This document shows, piece by piece, positions 33,639-45,529 of a DNA stretch of 64,000 bases. Source of the DNA: Alternaria dauci. Its lineage: Eukaryota; Ascomycota; Dothideomycetes; Pleosporales; Pleosporaceae. Position 1 is the first letter of the stretch; each line of letters starts with the position of its first letter. The position numbers and the translations under genes are program-made. Location: NCBI RefSeq assembly GCF_042100115.1, contig NC_091272.1:6758001-6822000 (forward strand), in the 5' to 3' direction. A model generated the notes under the pieces. The model was not told where the DNA came from. It saw nothing but the letters and a program-made list of their open reading frames with translations, and did not search any database.

Positions 33639-36100
33639 AGTGTGTGCGTGCCTGCTTCGCTTTTCTCCCCACCTTGTTTTTCTTTCCGCGGATATATACC
33701 TTGCATCGGGAATATGTATATGGTGCTTCAAAGGCGTAACATGACGTCCTATCTGGTCAAAGGTGCGGAGTGGCTATGGGAGTTTTTGGTCTACTTCTTT
33801 TTTTTCTCAGTTGTCTTCATTTGACGGCCACAAAGTCACTCGTTGAGCGTTTTGCTTGCTAGGCAGCTCGCAGAGATTTATGATGGAGGGAGAAGGAGAA
33901 GGTGGACGATGCGCATACTGGCGTTTTTATGATGACATATGAAAGAGGGCCATGTGGAATATACTGGTCTGGAAACCAAAGTCAAGGTTTGGTTGGTGCT
34001 GCGTATGAATCTCAACAATCTCTGCTTCGTTCTAGGGATATGTGTATGTTGAATGAGAATAACGTTTTTTGTTATGACGATGTCTTAGGTTTGGTGAATG
34101 TGAGGATGCGTGTGGTGGAGAAGATGGGGGGATGTAGTGGGGACGTGCGTTGGGGGGGATGGGGAAGTATAAAGGATGGCTTTGGGGCGGCTCCAGGGGA
34201 GGTTTCTTATATTCCTCAGATTTTTCTGATTTACTCCAAATACTCATCCTTTACCTCTTGATGGTGCCTGGTCTTCCTCTTTTCCTCGGAAGAAAAGGTT
34301 ATTCAAAAGTTTGTCATGGTGTTTCGCTCTCCTGTGTCGTCGAGCTTCATTCAAAAACCCTACCTACTTTGAAACTTTTTTCCTCCTCCCAAGCTATCAG
34401 ACGCCCTATTCTTTCTCGACAACGTCCTCAAAAAAAAGACCACAAGCGATTCATGAGCCCTGCTCGTTTCGAAATAAAGATGAGATCCTCCCATGAATTC
34501 CGCTGTTGCTTGTTCTCTTCCAACGACATTGAAACCCCCCCCAAAAAAATCGACATGTCAGCCGGATATTTGCTTTTTCCGAATAATAACAAACAGAGAG
34601 TATGGATTGCTGGATTGCTGGACCTTCTGTCAAGAATACAGAGACGAAATGGAATGTGCGGTGGTGGAGTGCATAAAAGTCTACCTCTGAGGCATTGGGA
34701 CTTGCACTCCTACACTCTACACTTTTCTCTATTTTCTCCAAAATGAAGGGTTAAACACTAAATGGTCCTCTGCTTTCTTCGAAAACTGTAACCTTGCATC
34801 ACTGTTATGGCTTTGCTACTCTGTCCGGCCCGTCTCTAAAACCGATAGGTATCCCTTGTATGGTGCCTGCTGTCTTCCGGGAAACAGTTGAAAGAAGGGG
34901 AATGAATTGCGCTGCTGTGTCTTGTTACAGGTTGTCAAAAAAGGACTAAGAGAATACGATGATGCACTGCGCGAGAACAAAACTAATACAATTTGGGTCG
35001 ATGAGGAGGTTTTGTGCTCGGCTGCCTCACGAAAAAAAAACCCGCCACCACGCGTTATGTGCAGCTTGTTGGGTCAACCTTGCACTATTCACCTCGGTGC
35101 AAAAAGAGGGCATGGTACTTCTAGCTTGGTTGGACTTGCCAGTGGAGACAAACGGATGCCGCGCATTGCATGTAAAAGCATATCTCGGGGTGGCTCAACG
35201 TCTTGTCTCAAACTCAACTATTCCTCAAACTTCTTCAAAACTGTTTCATACCAGCTGATGGTGACTGCCGCTTCCAAAAAAAAAAACTATATCACAAAGT
35301 AATGGGTGTGCCTGCTGGGTCTTTTTCAACTCTACAAATCTAAAACCACAAGGGAATAGCGGATGTCAGCTTCTTGTTGACACGCTCAAGTCCCTATCGA
35401 AGCCATCGCCGCGTCGATACATGAGTTGAGGTCTAAATGAAGAAAGACATATGTTCATGTGGCTGGGCAGTATACACACTACTCGGCCGAGAACACAATC
35501 TCGTGTTTCTTGGTGGGAATCTGTCTCAAAATCGTACGCTTTGGAATATGCGCATGTCACAGGTCTCCAATGACATGCCCCAATCCAGTTACTTTTGAAG
35601 GTTCTTCTGAGCTTTTCCCGGACGGGGGCTTAACTCTTGACCATTCTAAGACTTGGGGTTGTTGAGCCATATATGGGTCATATATGGGTTTGGTCATTCC
35701 AACATATCATCTCTGCGCAAATATTATCTACTGGCTTAACATGCCAGCCCATGCAACTAGGTACCTTTTTTTTGAATGCTTGCCTCCCGTTGTGATGTAT
35801 TTTCCCATGCACATCCGCTGTGGAAGCTTATCAAAATGCGAGCAATGAAAATTATGTGGCGCTTGGGTTCAAACACTAGAGCCTCTTTGTTGATGTCGCG
35901 GTGTCTCCAGTACACATGGGCAAAGATAACAAGCCTTTCGGTTTCAGAATAGTGTGCATCAAGATAGACAACAACAGTCGTTATATGTTACATATGCCAG
36001 AACAAAATGCCACCCTGTCTAATCCCACGAACGAGAACTGAAGCCTGTCTCAACGATCGTCCTGTTTGATCGCCTCTTCATGAGTGTTTCAAAAGCCAAA
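33639..36100. other. Long intergenic region, no gene seen
   Basis: About 2.5 kb between the 3' ends of the Yap1-like gene and the receptor-like gene. It contains many short A- and T-runs (for example near 34540 and 35280). Frames of up to 198 codons (34150-34746, 34907-35302) show no domain, signal peptide or codon pattern that I would trust. It may include long 3' UTRs or a noncoding transcript. Confidence 0.45.
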
Positions 36101-37477
36101 TCACCGCCAATCCGCCGGGTCATCACTATTTCTCGCTTCGTCTCTCGCCCGTGCCCTCTCTTTCTCTGTCTCCTCCTCGATCACGCTAACATCGACTGTC
36201 TTCCTGATCCCCTCACCACTCAAGATATTTTCCTCACTTGAGTTCCTGACGCCGCATGGACTGAGATGGCTCCGGCTCGTCCTCTTTCCCGCTGATAGAA
36301 TGGAAAACAACTCAATCTCGTCTCGTGAAGCTTTCTTTTTGGCGTATACGGCGCCGCCGCTGGTGAATGTGGGGTACCCGCCGGTGAGCTGATTCGAAGG
36401 GGCGGAGGACGAAGAGGAGAAAAACCTCACGAAGAGAGGGCGATAAGCCGGGGCGGAGGCAGACATCATGGCGACATTTGCTTCGATCTGGGAGAGGAGA
36501 AGGATCTAGAATAGTGTTAGTTGATCTGCGATATCTCTGTGTATGATCTAGAGGAGACGTACGAAAATGCCATCGTATCCGGCATCATCGGTCACCGTGT
36601 AGATGTGGAGAGCGTAGAGACGCAGGACAGAGGCTACCACGGCAACGCATCCCACCATGAAGATTCCCGTGAGCGCGACTGTATCTCATGGTCAGCAGTT
36701 GTTCATTTTCGCCCAACAACGGCATACAGGTTGACGTACGACGCTTTCGTGGTTGCATGTTCAGTTGTTTGAACACTTTGAGCGGCATCACCAAGATAAT
36801 CACATCGGTGATGATATTCACCGATGCATTGGCAAAGTACATCTTCGACATATTGATACAGCCTTCCGGAAATTCGGCGCGCCACGCCCGTGATGGTTTG
36901 GCGCCGCATTCAAAAATATTGACGAAGGTTACGGTGATGGTTTGTATGACGATGAAGCCGGCCGCATAGTAAACCCAGCGTCGAAAGTTATGATGCGTGA
37001 AGATGCGATGGTATAAGGCGAGAATGCTGGCTTTGACGAAGAACAGTGCCCATGGATAGAACAGCTGGTAGACATACCTACTCAGACGTAAGATTAGCAA
37101 AAGAAGACGGCGAGTAACAGCATAAGTATTTTCACCAGAGCTTGAGGGTCGGTACCAGAATATCATCGAACTGGAGATCTTTGGACCTTCGTCTACGTTT
37201 GTTAGTATGTGGCGGTTTTGATAGTACAGGCTATTCTGACTTACCCAGTACCATAACTGATTTGTAGTCCACTCTGGATACTCAGCCCGATCGTGACTAC
37301 CAAGGCGGTCGACATGAAGTAATCGTCCAACCCCACATGGCGGACAAGTACTGCACGGCAGTACAGTCTGAGTGAGATTGCTATCAACGAAAAGAAAAGA
37401 AGCACCGCGACAGTAATGAGCACCGGTAGCTGGCGTGAGCCATCATCCCACGTGATGTGGGTATTGTCAGCTCCCAT
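36101..37477 (-). CDS. Seven-helix rhodopsin-fold membrane protein (PTH11-like family)
   Basis: Five exons on the minus strand, 37477-37245, 37192-37136, 37077-36740, 36678-36563 and 36505-36101, encode 382 aa. The start is the ATG at 37477. Seven hydrophobic segments follow: LPVLITVAVLLFFSLIAIS (about 17-38), YFMSTALVVTIGLSI, YPWALFFVKASILALY, WVYYAAGFIVIQTITVTF, VNIITDVIILVMPLKVF, LTGIFMVGCVAVVASVL and a last one around GIFILLLSQIEANVAMM. The conserved GLDDYFM after helix 1, ALYHRIF and the Cys of CINMSKMYF are typical of the fungal rhodopsin-domain family that includes SAT4- and PTH11-like proteins. The cytosolic tail is Ser/Arg/Glu-rich. These proteins sit in the plasma membrane and some are surface-sensing receptors; ligand and G-protein link are unknown here. 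No CFEM domain is present. Confidence 0.85.
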
Positions 37478-39097
37478 TGTGCCAGCCAACTGCGCGCGTA
37501 GATCTGGGCAATACTGCTAGAACGCATTCTCATGTATTTGATTATAAGATACAGTAGATTGTCAACTGCGCCGTATAAGGCCTCGTCTACCGTGAGTCGT
37601 GCGCATTCCATGTGAACGGAAGCGAAAAGAGATCTAATGAGATGAACGATCCACCAATCCTACGGCGTCGCGAAAGCCATGGTGTGCGGCCTATACTGCA
37701 GCTTGTATCGAAAGTAGTCATAGGGTTCAGCGAGCTGCCGCTCCCTAAGGGTGATCTGGTTTGAGTAGCTTTTTCAGTGAATTCCTTGACGTTACAAGGT
37801 TTCTGGCGCCCTAAGCATGGAGTATAGTAATCGACGAGGTGATCCATTGACCGCACGACAGGCAATCTTGCTGAGATGACAACGTTGTCCAGTCATCTGG
37901 AATGGATCGAATGATTCTGACTGTGGACGATCTTGCAGGTACGATCGAAGACGAAGGGATGATCTGCCAAGACCGCCTCCATGCTCTAGTCCCAATTGAG
38001 TCACGCGAAGCGCCCCAAGGCAAATCCCTCCCTTCCCCAGCGTGGCGCACGATCAAACATCGACCCGCATCTCCCATGGGACAACACGCGCATCCTCCAT
38101 TGAGTGCAGGTTCAACCTGTCACTTCCTGTCCGTTTTCAAGAATTCGCATTCGCAATACTAGAGCTATCAATTCTGGAATATCCGATCGATCCGTCACTG
38201 TACCTGCGACGGTCGGTTCGAACGAGTCACTCGGAGAGCGGGCGGCCTGGTGGAGCACCATGCTTTGCTTCACTCCGCGGGTGCATACCGCTGGTTGATA
38301 GTGACAAGATAACCATCACACCAAAAGCTTATTTCTCATACAGCCCTTCCAGTCAGTCGCCAGGTTTATAGTTTTCTCTTGCCGCATTCGCAACATCGGC
38401 ACACGCGGAATAAAATGCCGATGATGCCTAACATCCTGCAGGATGCAGTTGCTTACATCCCTTGCTTTTGCCGGCCGATTGCATGCGACCAGACTCGTTC
38501 CATCCTCGAAGATCCAATCAGACGGAGAACGTGTTCACCTAGGGGCGAACAGACCAGTGGGCGACAACACGCAATAACTTTTCCACGTCGAACCCGCCAC
38601 CCATTGTTTAGAGCGCTTCAGCACGACACCTCTCTTCGCGTACAAGCAGAGCCGCATGCATCACATCCTCAGGCTCGACATCAGAAATCAAGCCACCACG
38701 TGTTTACTGAATCACGCAGATTGTCGGTTTCTATATTCCGGTGGCCAAATTGCATCCTGTCGACTCAACATATCCTGTGCCACATTGGCGGGCGTAGACC
38801 ATGAATCGCTTTTGTGGAGACCCCCGGACCCTAGTATCTCCACCAGAATGCAAAAGCGTAAATCCAAATACAGATTCGGTGCTTGCTGCGCTTGAGACTG
38901 CATCGCAGCGCCGCGCATTAGCTTGTCGTATTCGAAGGCCCAAGGGAGGCGTGGACGCACGCTGGTCAGCACAATTGGATTGATTGAAGAACGCATAAGA
39001 ACCTCAAAGTTCGTCGTACCAGGAATGATGAGCAGGAAACCGTCTGTACCGCTGGCAAGTACCGCTGATAGCCGATCCACCAAGTTCATCAGGCACC
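37478..39097. other. Divergent intergenic region, no gene seen
   Basis: About 1.6 kb upstream of both the receptor-like gene (minus) and the tyrosinase (plus). Frames 38042-38371, 38379-38804 (plus) and 38712-39089 (minus) have no recognisable domain. The last would begin 9 bp from the tyrosinase ATG, which argues against it. Confidence 0.45.
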
Positions 39098-40181
39098 ATG
39101 GTCAAGCTTCAGCTCATTGTTTCATCGCTTTGCTTGGCATCTTTGTCAATTACAGCAGCGCTTCCTACCACAAACTCTGCCGCGTGCACAAACCCTATCA
39201 AACGGCTGGAATGGTGAGACAGCCCCACTTTGGCATACGATCCGCTTTTGCTGACGCAGACGTCATAGGAGGCAGTTATCGGATCCTCAGAAAAGGAACT
39301 ACATCAATGCCGTCCTTTGCTTGACCACCAAGAAAGCCAAGTCGGGAATTCCGGGCACTATCAATCGATTCGACGATTTTCAGGCTATCCACGTCGACCA
39401 GAATGATCACATCCATTTTGTCGGACATTTCCTGCAATGGCATCGTTACTTTATCGCCACATGCGAGAAAACTCTTCGTGAGGATTGTGGCTATACTGGG
39501 GCCCAGCCCTACTGGGATTACACTTTGGATGCGGAGCCTCAGAATCCTACCTCTACCCGTCCTTACGATTCCGAAATTTTCCAACCCGATACCGGATTTG
39601 GCGGCAATGGTGTCAAGGTTGAGCCTACGCCCGAGCAAAACTTCCTCAACCTCACCGGAGGGACTGGCGGCGGCTGCGTTCAGACTGGTCCATTCACTGC
39701 CGATAAATTCATGGTGAACTATCCAGGTCCACCATCTTGCCTGCGTCGCGACTTCATGCCCACTCTCCTCAACACCTGGGCAGACCCGAAACTGGAGAAA
39801 GCTCAGCTTGAAGCACCAGATTTCGTGACTTTTGACCGCACGATGCAAGGCTCGAAGACCACTTTTGCCCCTAACATCCATGGCAGTGGCCATTTTGGCG
39901 TTGGTGGTGTCCTAGGACAGGCCGGCGATCCCGCCAATTCTCCTGCCGAGCCGCTTTTCTACTTGCATCATGCCAATCTAGATCGCATCTATTGGCAGTG
40001 GCAACAGCGCGATTTGCAGGTTCGGCTTCGAGAGGTGGGTGGACCTGTCTTCGCGGAGGATTACTTCGGCAAGAATGTCACGCTGGATTTCGAGATCAAC
40101 ATTGGAGCGTTGGCACCGAGCAGGAGATTGGAAGACCTGATGCACATTCAAAGAGGTCCATTTTGCTATACTTACGAATAG
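39098..40181 (+). CDS. Secreted tyrosinase (type 3 copper oxidase)
   Basis: Tyrosinases oxidise phenols to quinones, for example in pigment formation or phenol detoxification. Exons 39098-39213 and 39269-40181 (intron 55 nt) encode 342 aa. The N-terminus is a signal peptide (MVKLQLIVSSLCLASLSITA), so the enzyme is secreted. The CuA site lies at about residues 80-101, with His in HVDQNDHIHFVGHFLQWHRY. The CuB site has the pair in NIHGSGHFGVGG near 245 and the HH of FYLHHANLDRIYWQW near 270. YWDYTLD between them is a family hallmark. At 342 aa it is of the short secreted class and lacks the long C-terminal shielding domain of large fungal tyrosinases. It is convergent with the next gene. No defects are seen. 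Confidence 0.92.
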
Positions 40182-40759
40182 CCTTCGGTCAGAAAGTTCG
40201 TGGTCCTACATTACATGATGTATAACATGTCATGATAACGCCCTCGAGCTGCCAACCATGCAGCACGCCAGCCGCTCCTGTTTTTCCTTCTTCGGTGTCT
40301 TGGTGTCATGTCAGATGCGTGGGCAGAGAACGAGTAAGATCACAGGCGCTATGATAGGGCCAGAAGTAGTAGCGCTGCTGAATCAGCCCCGCCCACTTAG
40401 CCGAGCCATCAAAGTCCGCACATCAGCCTTGTTTCCATTCCGCTTTTCTTGTTCCCCAGTCTCTACACTACATGAACTCTGATATCTATGCGGCTTAGTC
40501 GCCAACCCCGGGCTTTGCAGCCGGACTTGAAGTCATTCAGACTGTCAAGTTCGGCTGCCCGATGTCTTCTTTCCAATCACTTTGATCATACAAAAATGAT
40601 CAATTGATCGCCATAGGGCTCAACTAACCGCGTGTCAATAAGTTCCGGCATCACTAACTATCGATCCATTCAGCGTCTCTATCTCTAAGCAAAGGTACAG
40701 AGATGGTAGTATTAGTCCTTCTTAGCAAAGGTTCCAAACTCAATCCACCACCCACCCAC
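40182..40759. other. Convergent intergenic spacer, no gene seen
   Basis: 3' flanks of the tyrosinase and of the 888-aa protein. Nothing else is recognised. Confidence 0.5.
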
Positions 40760-43426
40760 CTACTCATCCCCATCCCCATCCACCCCCGGCGGCAACGCCG
40801 GAATACTAAAGTCCTCCAAGCTAGCCCACTGACTGCTCTTGCCCCACGCACTCCCCACTCCCGTCGCCTGCGTCATCCCCACACCCGTCTCATCCAACAA
40901 CGGACTACTACTCCCCCACCCCTCAACACCCGCTTTCTCCGGACTAGGAAAACTACTCGGTATGAACAGCGGCGGCGGTTTATTCGGCGACGAGAATAGT
41001 GCAGGCTGCGAGCTCGGTATGCGGTGAGGCGTTGTGTGTGTGCTGCCAAACTGCAGAGTGCGCTTGTGACGCGGTGTAGTGTGAGTGCGTTGAGTGATTT
41101 CGTCGACGGTAGTGGCTTGGCTGGGATGGTATGCGGATGCCTGGTGTTGGTGCGAGGGGGCTGTTGTGGTCTGGGTTTGACGAGGAGGTCGCGGCGTCGC
41201 AGCGTAACTGAATGCATCGGGTGCTGCGCGCATACTGGACGATTCGGGTGGGCGTGCGTGCACGTATTGTGAGTATGAGAGCCATTCGTTTTGGAGCTGT
41301 TGTTCTGCTTTGCTGGAGTGCGATTCTTGTGTCTCGTGCTCGGGGGAGCGAGGGACTTGGATGGCTGAGTCGTCTGGGTCTGCGGATTGCTGGATCGAAG
41401 TTGATGGAGGTGGTGGTAGTTGTCGCCTGCTTGATTGTGGTGGCGTTGGATTTGGTGATGTATGGTTTTCTTCATCGGATGAATCATCGCCGATGACCAT
41501 GGGTGTAGACGGACATGTGTATTGAGTGTACTCGCCGATGACTGGAGGCGTTGAACGGAGCTGCTCTGTTTGGGGAGGTAGTTCTCCTTCAGTACTCATG
41601 GTAGCGTCGCATGGAATTGGTCCTTCTCCATTTGGCAGGTCTGACTGGGTTGTGGGTAGTATTGTCGCATCTTCGTCGTCGCCGTCGCTGACGTCGTTGT
41701 CGTAGTCGTAGTCGTACTCGAACTCTTGCTTGACAGTAACCGACTCCGTGGGGTGCGACGAGCTTCGTCCAGTTGAGGATTTGTTCGGCTCGCCGAGCTC
41801 AGGAGAAGGCTCGTTGTGACCTCTTAGTGTGGGCAGATTATCCGATTCCTGCGATGCCCTAGATTCGTCCATGGCATCCTCCCCATTCGCATCAGCACAT
41901 GCTTGATCGATCTTATCAAGCATTGCCTGAGTATCGGCGCCAATGGTACTGCCAGGCGCATATTCGGGCCGGCTAAACAGCAATTGCCCACTTCTATCCT
42001 TGGGACGTTTGTTCACAGGTAGGTCTTCTTCGATCAGGCCCTCGTCCTCGTCTTCAGAGTCTTGGATCGTGCTTTCAAACTTTCTCAGTGTTGGCGGGGG
42101 TATCGGGGTTCTCGACGGCATCTGGAATGTCACCTGCTTGCGTTTCGAGGGCGTCTCCGGTGCCAATATCGGGTTGCTCGAGCATGTCTTGAGAGGCGAT
42201 CGGTGCAGTTTCTGTGGAGAAACTTGAGTCGACAGGGGCGAATCGGCTGGCGATTGGGAAGAAGGAATCTCGCGAACACGCCGCTTCTCTGGAGTTGACA
42301 GAAGGCTGAAACGGGCTTTGCGAGTCTTGTGCTGTTTCTGCGACACGTGAGAAGCGTCTCCGGTCGCTGCGGCTCGCGGTACGTTCCCACGTCTAGTCGC
42401 TCGGGTCGTTCTTGTGACGGGTGCTTCGATGAACTGCGTGGGTTTGTAGCAGTCTTCGTAGTCCTCATCCACCTCGTCTTCCACCGATTGTAACACCACG
42501 TCGGGAGTGTCTTGGGTGTCTGCTGTAGGCTCTTTCTTGATATCTTGATGTCTCAAATTCTGCTTTATATCCTCTGGAATATCATATGCGGCGCCCTGTT
42601 CTTTGGCGCCATTGCCCTCAACCCGGTGAAGCCCTTGCTTCGCCAGTCGCTGCGCTACAGCATCACCGTAGGTCTGGCTGTCCCGTTGTTCTGCCTCCAC
42701 ATCGCTCAATGCCTCATCGATATCCTCATCCGACACGACTTCTTGTGCTCGCAAGTCTGGTACCATCTGCGTCAACGTGCGCTGCTTCCTGTCGTTCTCG
42801 CTTTTGCCACGACCCCAGCTCAAGCGCGAGCCCTGTTTGACGGGCTTGAAGTCTGGTTCCTCCGAGTCCGGCAGCGGTTTCCGACCATCGATCAGTTGTG
42901 TCATTGTGGATTGCCGGCGCAATGTTCGTTCCCGGGTGGTTTTGGTAGCTGTCGCATCGTTCGCATCATCGGCATCGGTTGCCACGCGTTTCGAGCGACG
43001 GTGATTCTTGGGTGAGACGACTGCTCGTCTGCGCTTTGACGTCGGTTCTACCGGCTTCTCGTCTTCAACACTGTCTTGCGGCATTACATCGCTACTCCTC
43101 TTCTCGCCCTTCCCCTTTTTCTTGTTTGTCAGGTGCTGCTCTTCTTCCTCCTTGACATACGGCTCAACTGGAACTCCTCCACCCTCTTCATCTTGTTCCA
43201 AATCTTCATCGCTATCCTCATCCGAGTCCGCGACAATAGAAACACTCTTTCCCTTCATCTTCTCGGGCAAAAAGACCATCTGTCGCTTTCCGTCATCTCG
43301 AACCGGCGAGGAGGGCCGACGCACGATCTTGCGCTTGTGGGGAAAGTGTATCTGCTGGGGCACATTATTCGAATAGTAGACTTTGTAGTCGGCGTCCCTA
43401 TTGCTTGAACGCGTCCGAGGCGTCAT
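40760..43426 (-). CDS. Large disordered acidic nuclear-type protein, unknown
   Basis: Single exon, 888 aa, with no stop or frameshift over 2.67 kb, clearly coding. I do not recognise the family. The N-terminus MTPRTRSSNRDADYKVYY is followed by basic runs that look like nuclear localisation signals (HKRKIVRR near residue 32, SKRRRAVVSPKNHRRSKR near 130) and very acidic patches (DSDEDSDEDLEQDEE near 70, YDYDYDNDVSDGDDEDA near 570). TLRRQSTMTQLI near 170 and KQRTLTQMVPDL near 217 are two versions of one short motif, R-x-x-T(L)-TQ-[ML]. The rest is Ser/Thr/Pro/Gln-rich with many SP and TP sites. No globular domain is seen. The composition suggests a chromatin-, repair- or transcription-linked scaffold, but that is inference. 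Confidence 0.85.
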   Translation of the reverse strand: MTPRTRSSNRDADYKVYYSNNVPQQIHFPHKRKIVRRPSSPVRDDGKRQMVFLPEKMKGKSVSIVADSDEDSDEDLEQDEEGGGVPVEPYVKEEEEQHLTNKKKGKGEKRSSDVMPQDSVEDEKPVEPTSKRRRAVVSPKNHRRSKRVATDADDANDATATKTTRERTLRRQSTMTQLIDGRKPLPDSEEPDFKPVKQGSRLSWGRGKSENDRKQRTLTQMVPDLRAQEVVSDEDIDEALSDVEAEQRDSQTYGDAVAQRLAKQGLHRVEGNGAKEQGAAYDIPEDIKQNLRHQDIKKEPTADTQDTPDVVLQSVEDEVDEDYEDCYKPTQFIEAPVTRTTRATRRGNVPRAAATGDASHVSQKQHKTRKARFSLLSTPEKRRVREIPSSQSPADSPLSTQVSPQKLHRSPLKTCSSNPILAPETPSKRKQVTFQMPSRTPIPPPTLRKFESTIQDSEDEDEGLIEEDLPVNKRPKDRSGQLLFSRPEYAPGSTIGADTQAMLDKIDQACADANGEDAMDESRASQESDNLPTLRGHNEPSPELGEPNKSSTGRSSSHPTESVTVKQEFEYDYDYDNDVSDGDDEDATILPTTQSDLPNGEGPIPCDATMSTEGELPPQTEQLRSTPPVIGEYTQYTCPSTPMVIGDDSSDEENHTSPNPTPPQSSRRQLPPPPSTSIQQSADPDDSAIQVPRSPEHETQESHSSKAEQQLQNEWLSYSQYVHARPPESSSMRAAPDAFSYAATPRPPRQTQTTTAPSHQHQASAYHPSQATTVDEITQRTHTTPRHKRTLQFGSTHTTPHRIPSSQPALFSSPNKPPPLFIPSSFPSPEKAGVEGWGSSSPLLDETGVGMTQATGVGSAWGKSSQWASLEDFSIPALPPGVDGDGDE

Positions 43427-43755
43427 CGTGGGCGGAGTATCGATAAGGGATGGAGGTTGATGGATTGGTGACGCGACGGCGACGCGTTGAGGGGACTAGC
43501 GCGATGACAGGGGCACGCGTCATCGCCACCTAACCTCAGAGTCACCTACGCCCATGAACAAGGTAAGACATCGTCTCATGCATCAACAGTTATGTAATAG
43601 ACGCTTCGTTGTGATATCGTTGTTCTGTATAGACTATAGATCATTTACTAAGATCAATATGTATTTTCGACCTTGACGTCATAGACCTCAAAAAAGTAAC
43701 ATCTACGCTGGATCGCTACTTGGGTAGTCATTTCGCCATCTTCGAAATAAAACGC
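43427..43755. other. Intergenic, no gene seen
   Basis: Short spacer holding the promoter of the 888-aa gene and the 3' end of the flavin oxidase gene, both on the minus strand. Confidence 0.5.
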
Positions 43756-45320
43756 TTACAAATCACGAATTTCAATCTTGGGAAGCAGATGTGAATGTGC
43801 GCCGCCCCCATTGTTTTCGCGATCCCATGCCCACCGCTTTGCAAGAGAAGGGTCTAATGTGCCGGCTAGCATCTCGACAACATAGCGGCCAATGGTAGGC
43901 ATAAATTTCCAGCCATGGAACGAACCTCCTGTTGCGATGTACAGACCCTGAAAGTGTGGTTGCGGTGTGATAATGAAATCCTGGGTAGGGGTCACAGCGT
44001 CCCTAGATATACTCAGTCCATTACTCCACCAACAGACTGTTTGCATGGTAGGAACTGCCATTATAGAGCGAGAGGGTCAGAACGAGATGCAACTTACCAA
44101 CAGACACGGTATTCGTCGAATCTGACACTCTTCCCTGGCTCGCCCAGTATGCCGTCTTTGACGAGATCGAGACGTTTCTTCAGTCCTTCATTGGGTTGCC
44201 TTTCGGCCTGGTCAGGCTCATCCGGTGGGGAGGAGAACTCTTGGCCCGATGCCTCGTGTTTGATGGTGTTTTTGTAGGCTTCGTCTCTGCAGAATTTGAC
44301 CGTATATGGCTCTTTCTCGGATAAAGGTGCTGTCAATGGCATGACCTCTCCTGTCCGGCGTCATTATCATGCCATATGAAGGATGCGGGTTGTCTTACCA
44401 CGTGTTGGTGGAACGCCATGTACAGTGACTGGTATCTCGGTATATCGTTGTCCATCCTTCTGGTCAAGGTTGACGATACCAGTGATCACGGCTCCGGCCA
44501 TGAGACGGCCATCCACTTGTAGTTCTTTTCTGCCGGGTGCACTGTCGGCGAGCAGTTTTGCAGTTCCTGCACCTGTGGCTAGAACAATGCGGTCTGCTGT
44601 GATATTGGTGCCGTCCTTGGTTAGAACTCCGGTGCATCTGCCATCAGCACCAAATGTCAGGGCATCGACCTCTGTTGCTGTGTATTTGACACCTGAATCA
44701 ATCGCTGCATCAGTATAGGCAGTAAGTGCTTTGGCAGCTTCAGCCCATCCACTGTCCTTGTTCACAAACACGTCCGTGGCGTTCAAGAAGTCGGTATGAT
44801 CGAAAAAGGAGCCGTACTCCTCCTTGAAGCTGTCTGGGCTTACGATCTTTGCATTGACCTTGACGCCGAGCTTCTCATAGTTTTCCAGTGTGTCTCTACC
44901 GAGATTGGAATTGTTGATTTTGATTATGCCGCTTTGATGGTAGAACGGTTTGAAGAGCGAGTCCTCTCGCCATAATTGTATAGCTTCCAATGCTTTCTCC
45001 ATGTAAAAGATATCTCCATAATCGGCGCGCACGACTTTGTTCCAGTCCCAAGACGCGGCAAGGTGACAGGGGTATGGTGTTCGGTCCACTAATTGCACGG
45101 AAGCATCGGGATATCGTTTGATCAAATGATAGGCAGTGGAAACACCGAACACTCCAGCCCCGATAATCAGATATGATGGCTGTGAGCTCATTGCGTGTCG
45201 TGAGTTCAGAGGTCTCTGCCTAGATCGGAGTTGGTGGCTGGATTCGCGGAACGTAGCGAAGCGAGAGAAATTTTGGTATGACGAGATCGAGGGCTTGGCT
45301 ATCTTGGATAAGGCAACCAT
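43756..45320 (-). CDS. FAD-dependent amine oxidase (sarcosine/fructosyl-amine/saccharopine oxidase family)
   Basis: Flavoenzyme of the DAO fold that oxidises N-substituted amino acids. Exons 45320-44399, 44350-44098 and 44002-43756 (introns 48 and 95 nt) give 473 aa. The dinucleotide site YLIIGAGVFGVSTAYHLIKR is at residues 49-68, with NKVVRADYGD following. Near the C-terminus, RVCWDAVTPTQDFII provides the Cys (residue 391) that carries covalent FAD in monomeric sarcosine oxidase relatives. It is followed by GLYIATGGSFHGWKFMPTIG, the second FAD-contact block. The first 43 residues are basic and Ser-rich without acidic residues up to the glutamate at 26, resembling a mitochondrial presequence. 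An in-frame ATG at 45191 would give a 430-aa form without it. The substrate is not predictable between sarcosine-, pipecolate-, saccharopine- and fructosyl-type members. It is the last intact gene before the right AT-rich block. Confidence 0.85.
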
Positions 45321-45529
45321 GAGGCGGTCAAAGCAAACCTGAAGGCTGCATAGTTATAGTTCTATATCGACCGCGAATAGCGCTCAGGTCAAGAAGTTGT
45401 GATTAATGCTATGACGAAAGCGACTACCGTGTCCGTGCGCGTAATGCCTATGTTCAGTTAATGCCCACTATCTAACACTACAACAACAAACTTTAACGCG
45501 TTATAACTCTACTAATATAGACCTAATTT

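Noticed and set aside
34150..35302. Open frames of 131-198 codons downstream of the Yap1-like gene
   Set aside because: Low-complexity composition, many A/T runs, no splice-supported extension or motif.
38712..39089. 125-aa minus-strand frame next to the tyrosinase
   Set aside because: No domain or homology recognised, and it would start 9 bp from the tyrosinase ATG.
40839..43408. Plus-strand frames opposite the 888-aa gene
   Set aside because: They are mirror frames of a long real gene on the minus strand and lack motifs.
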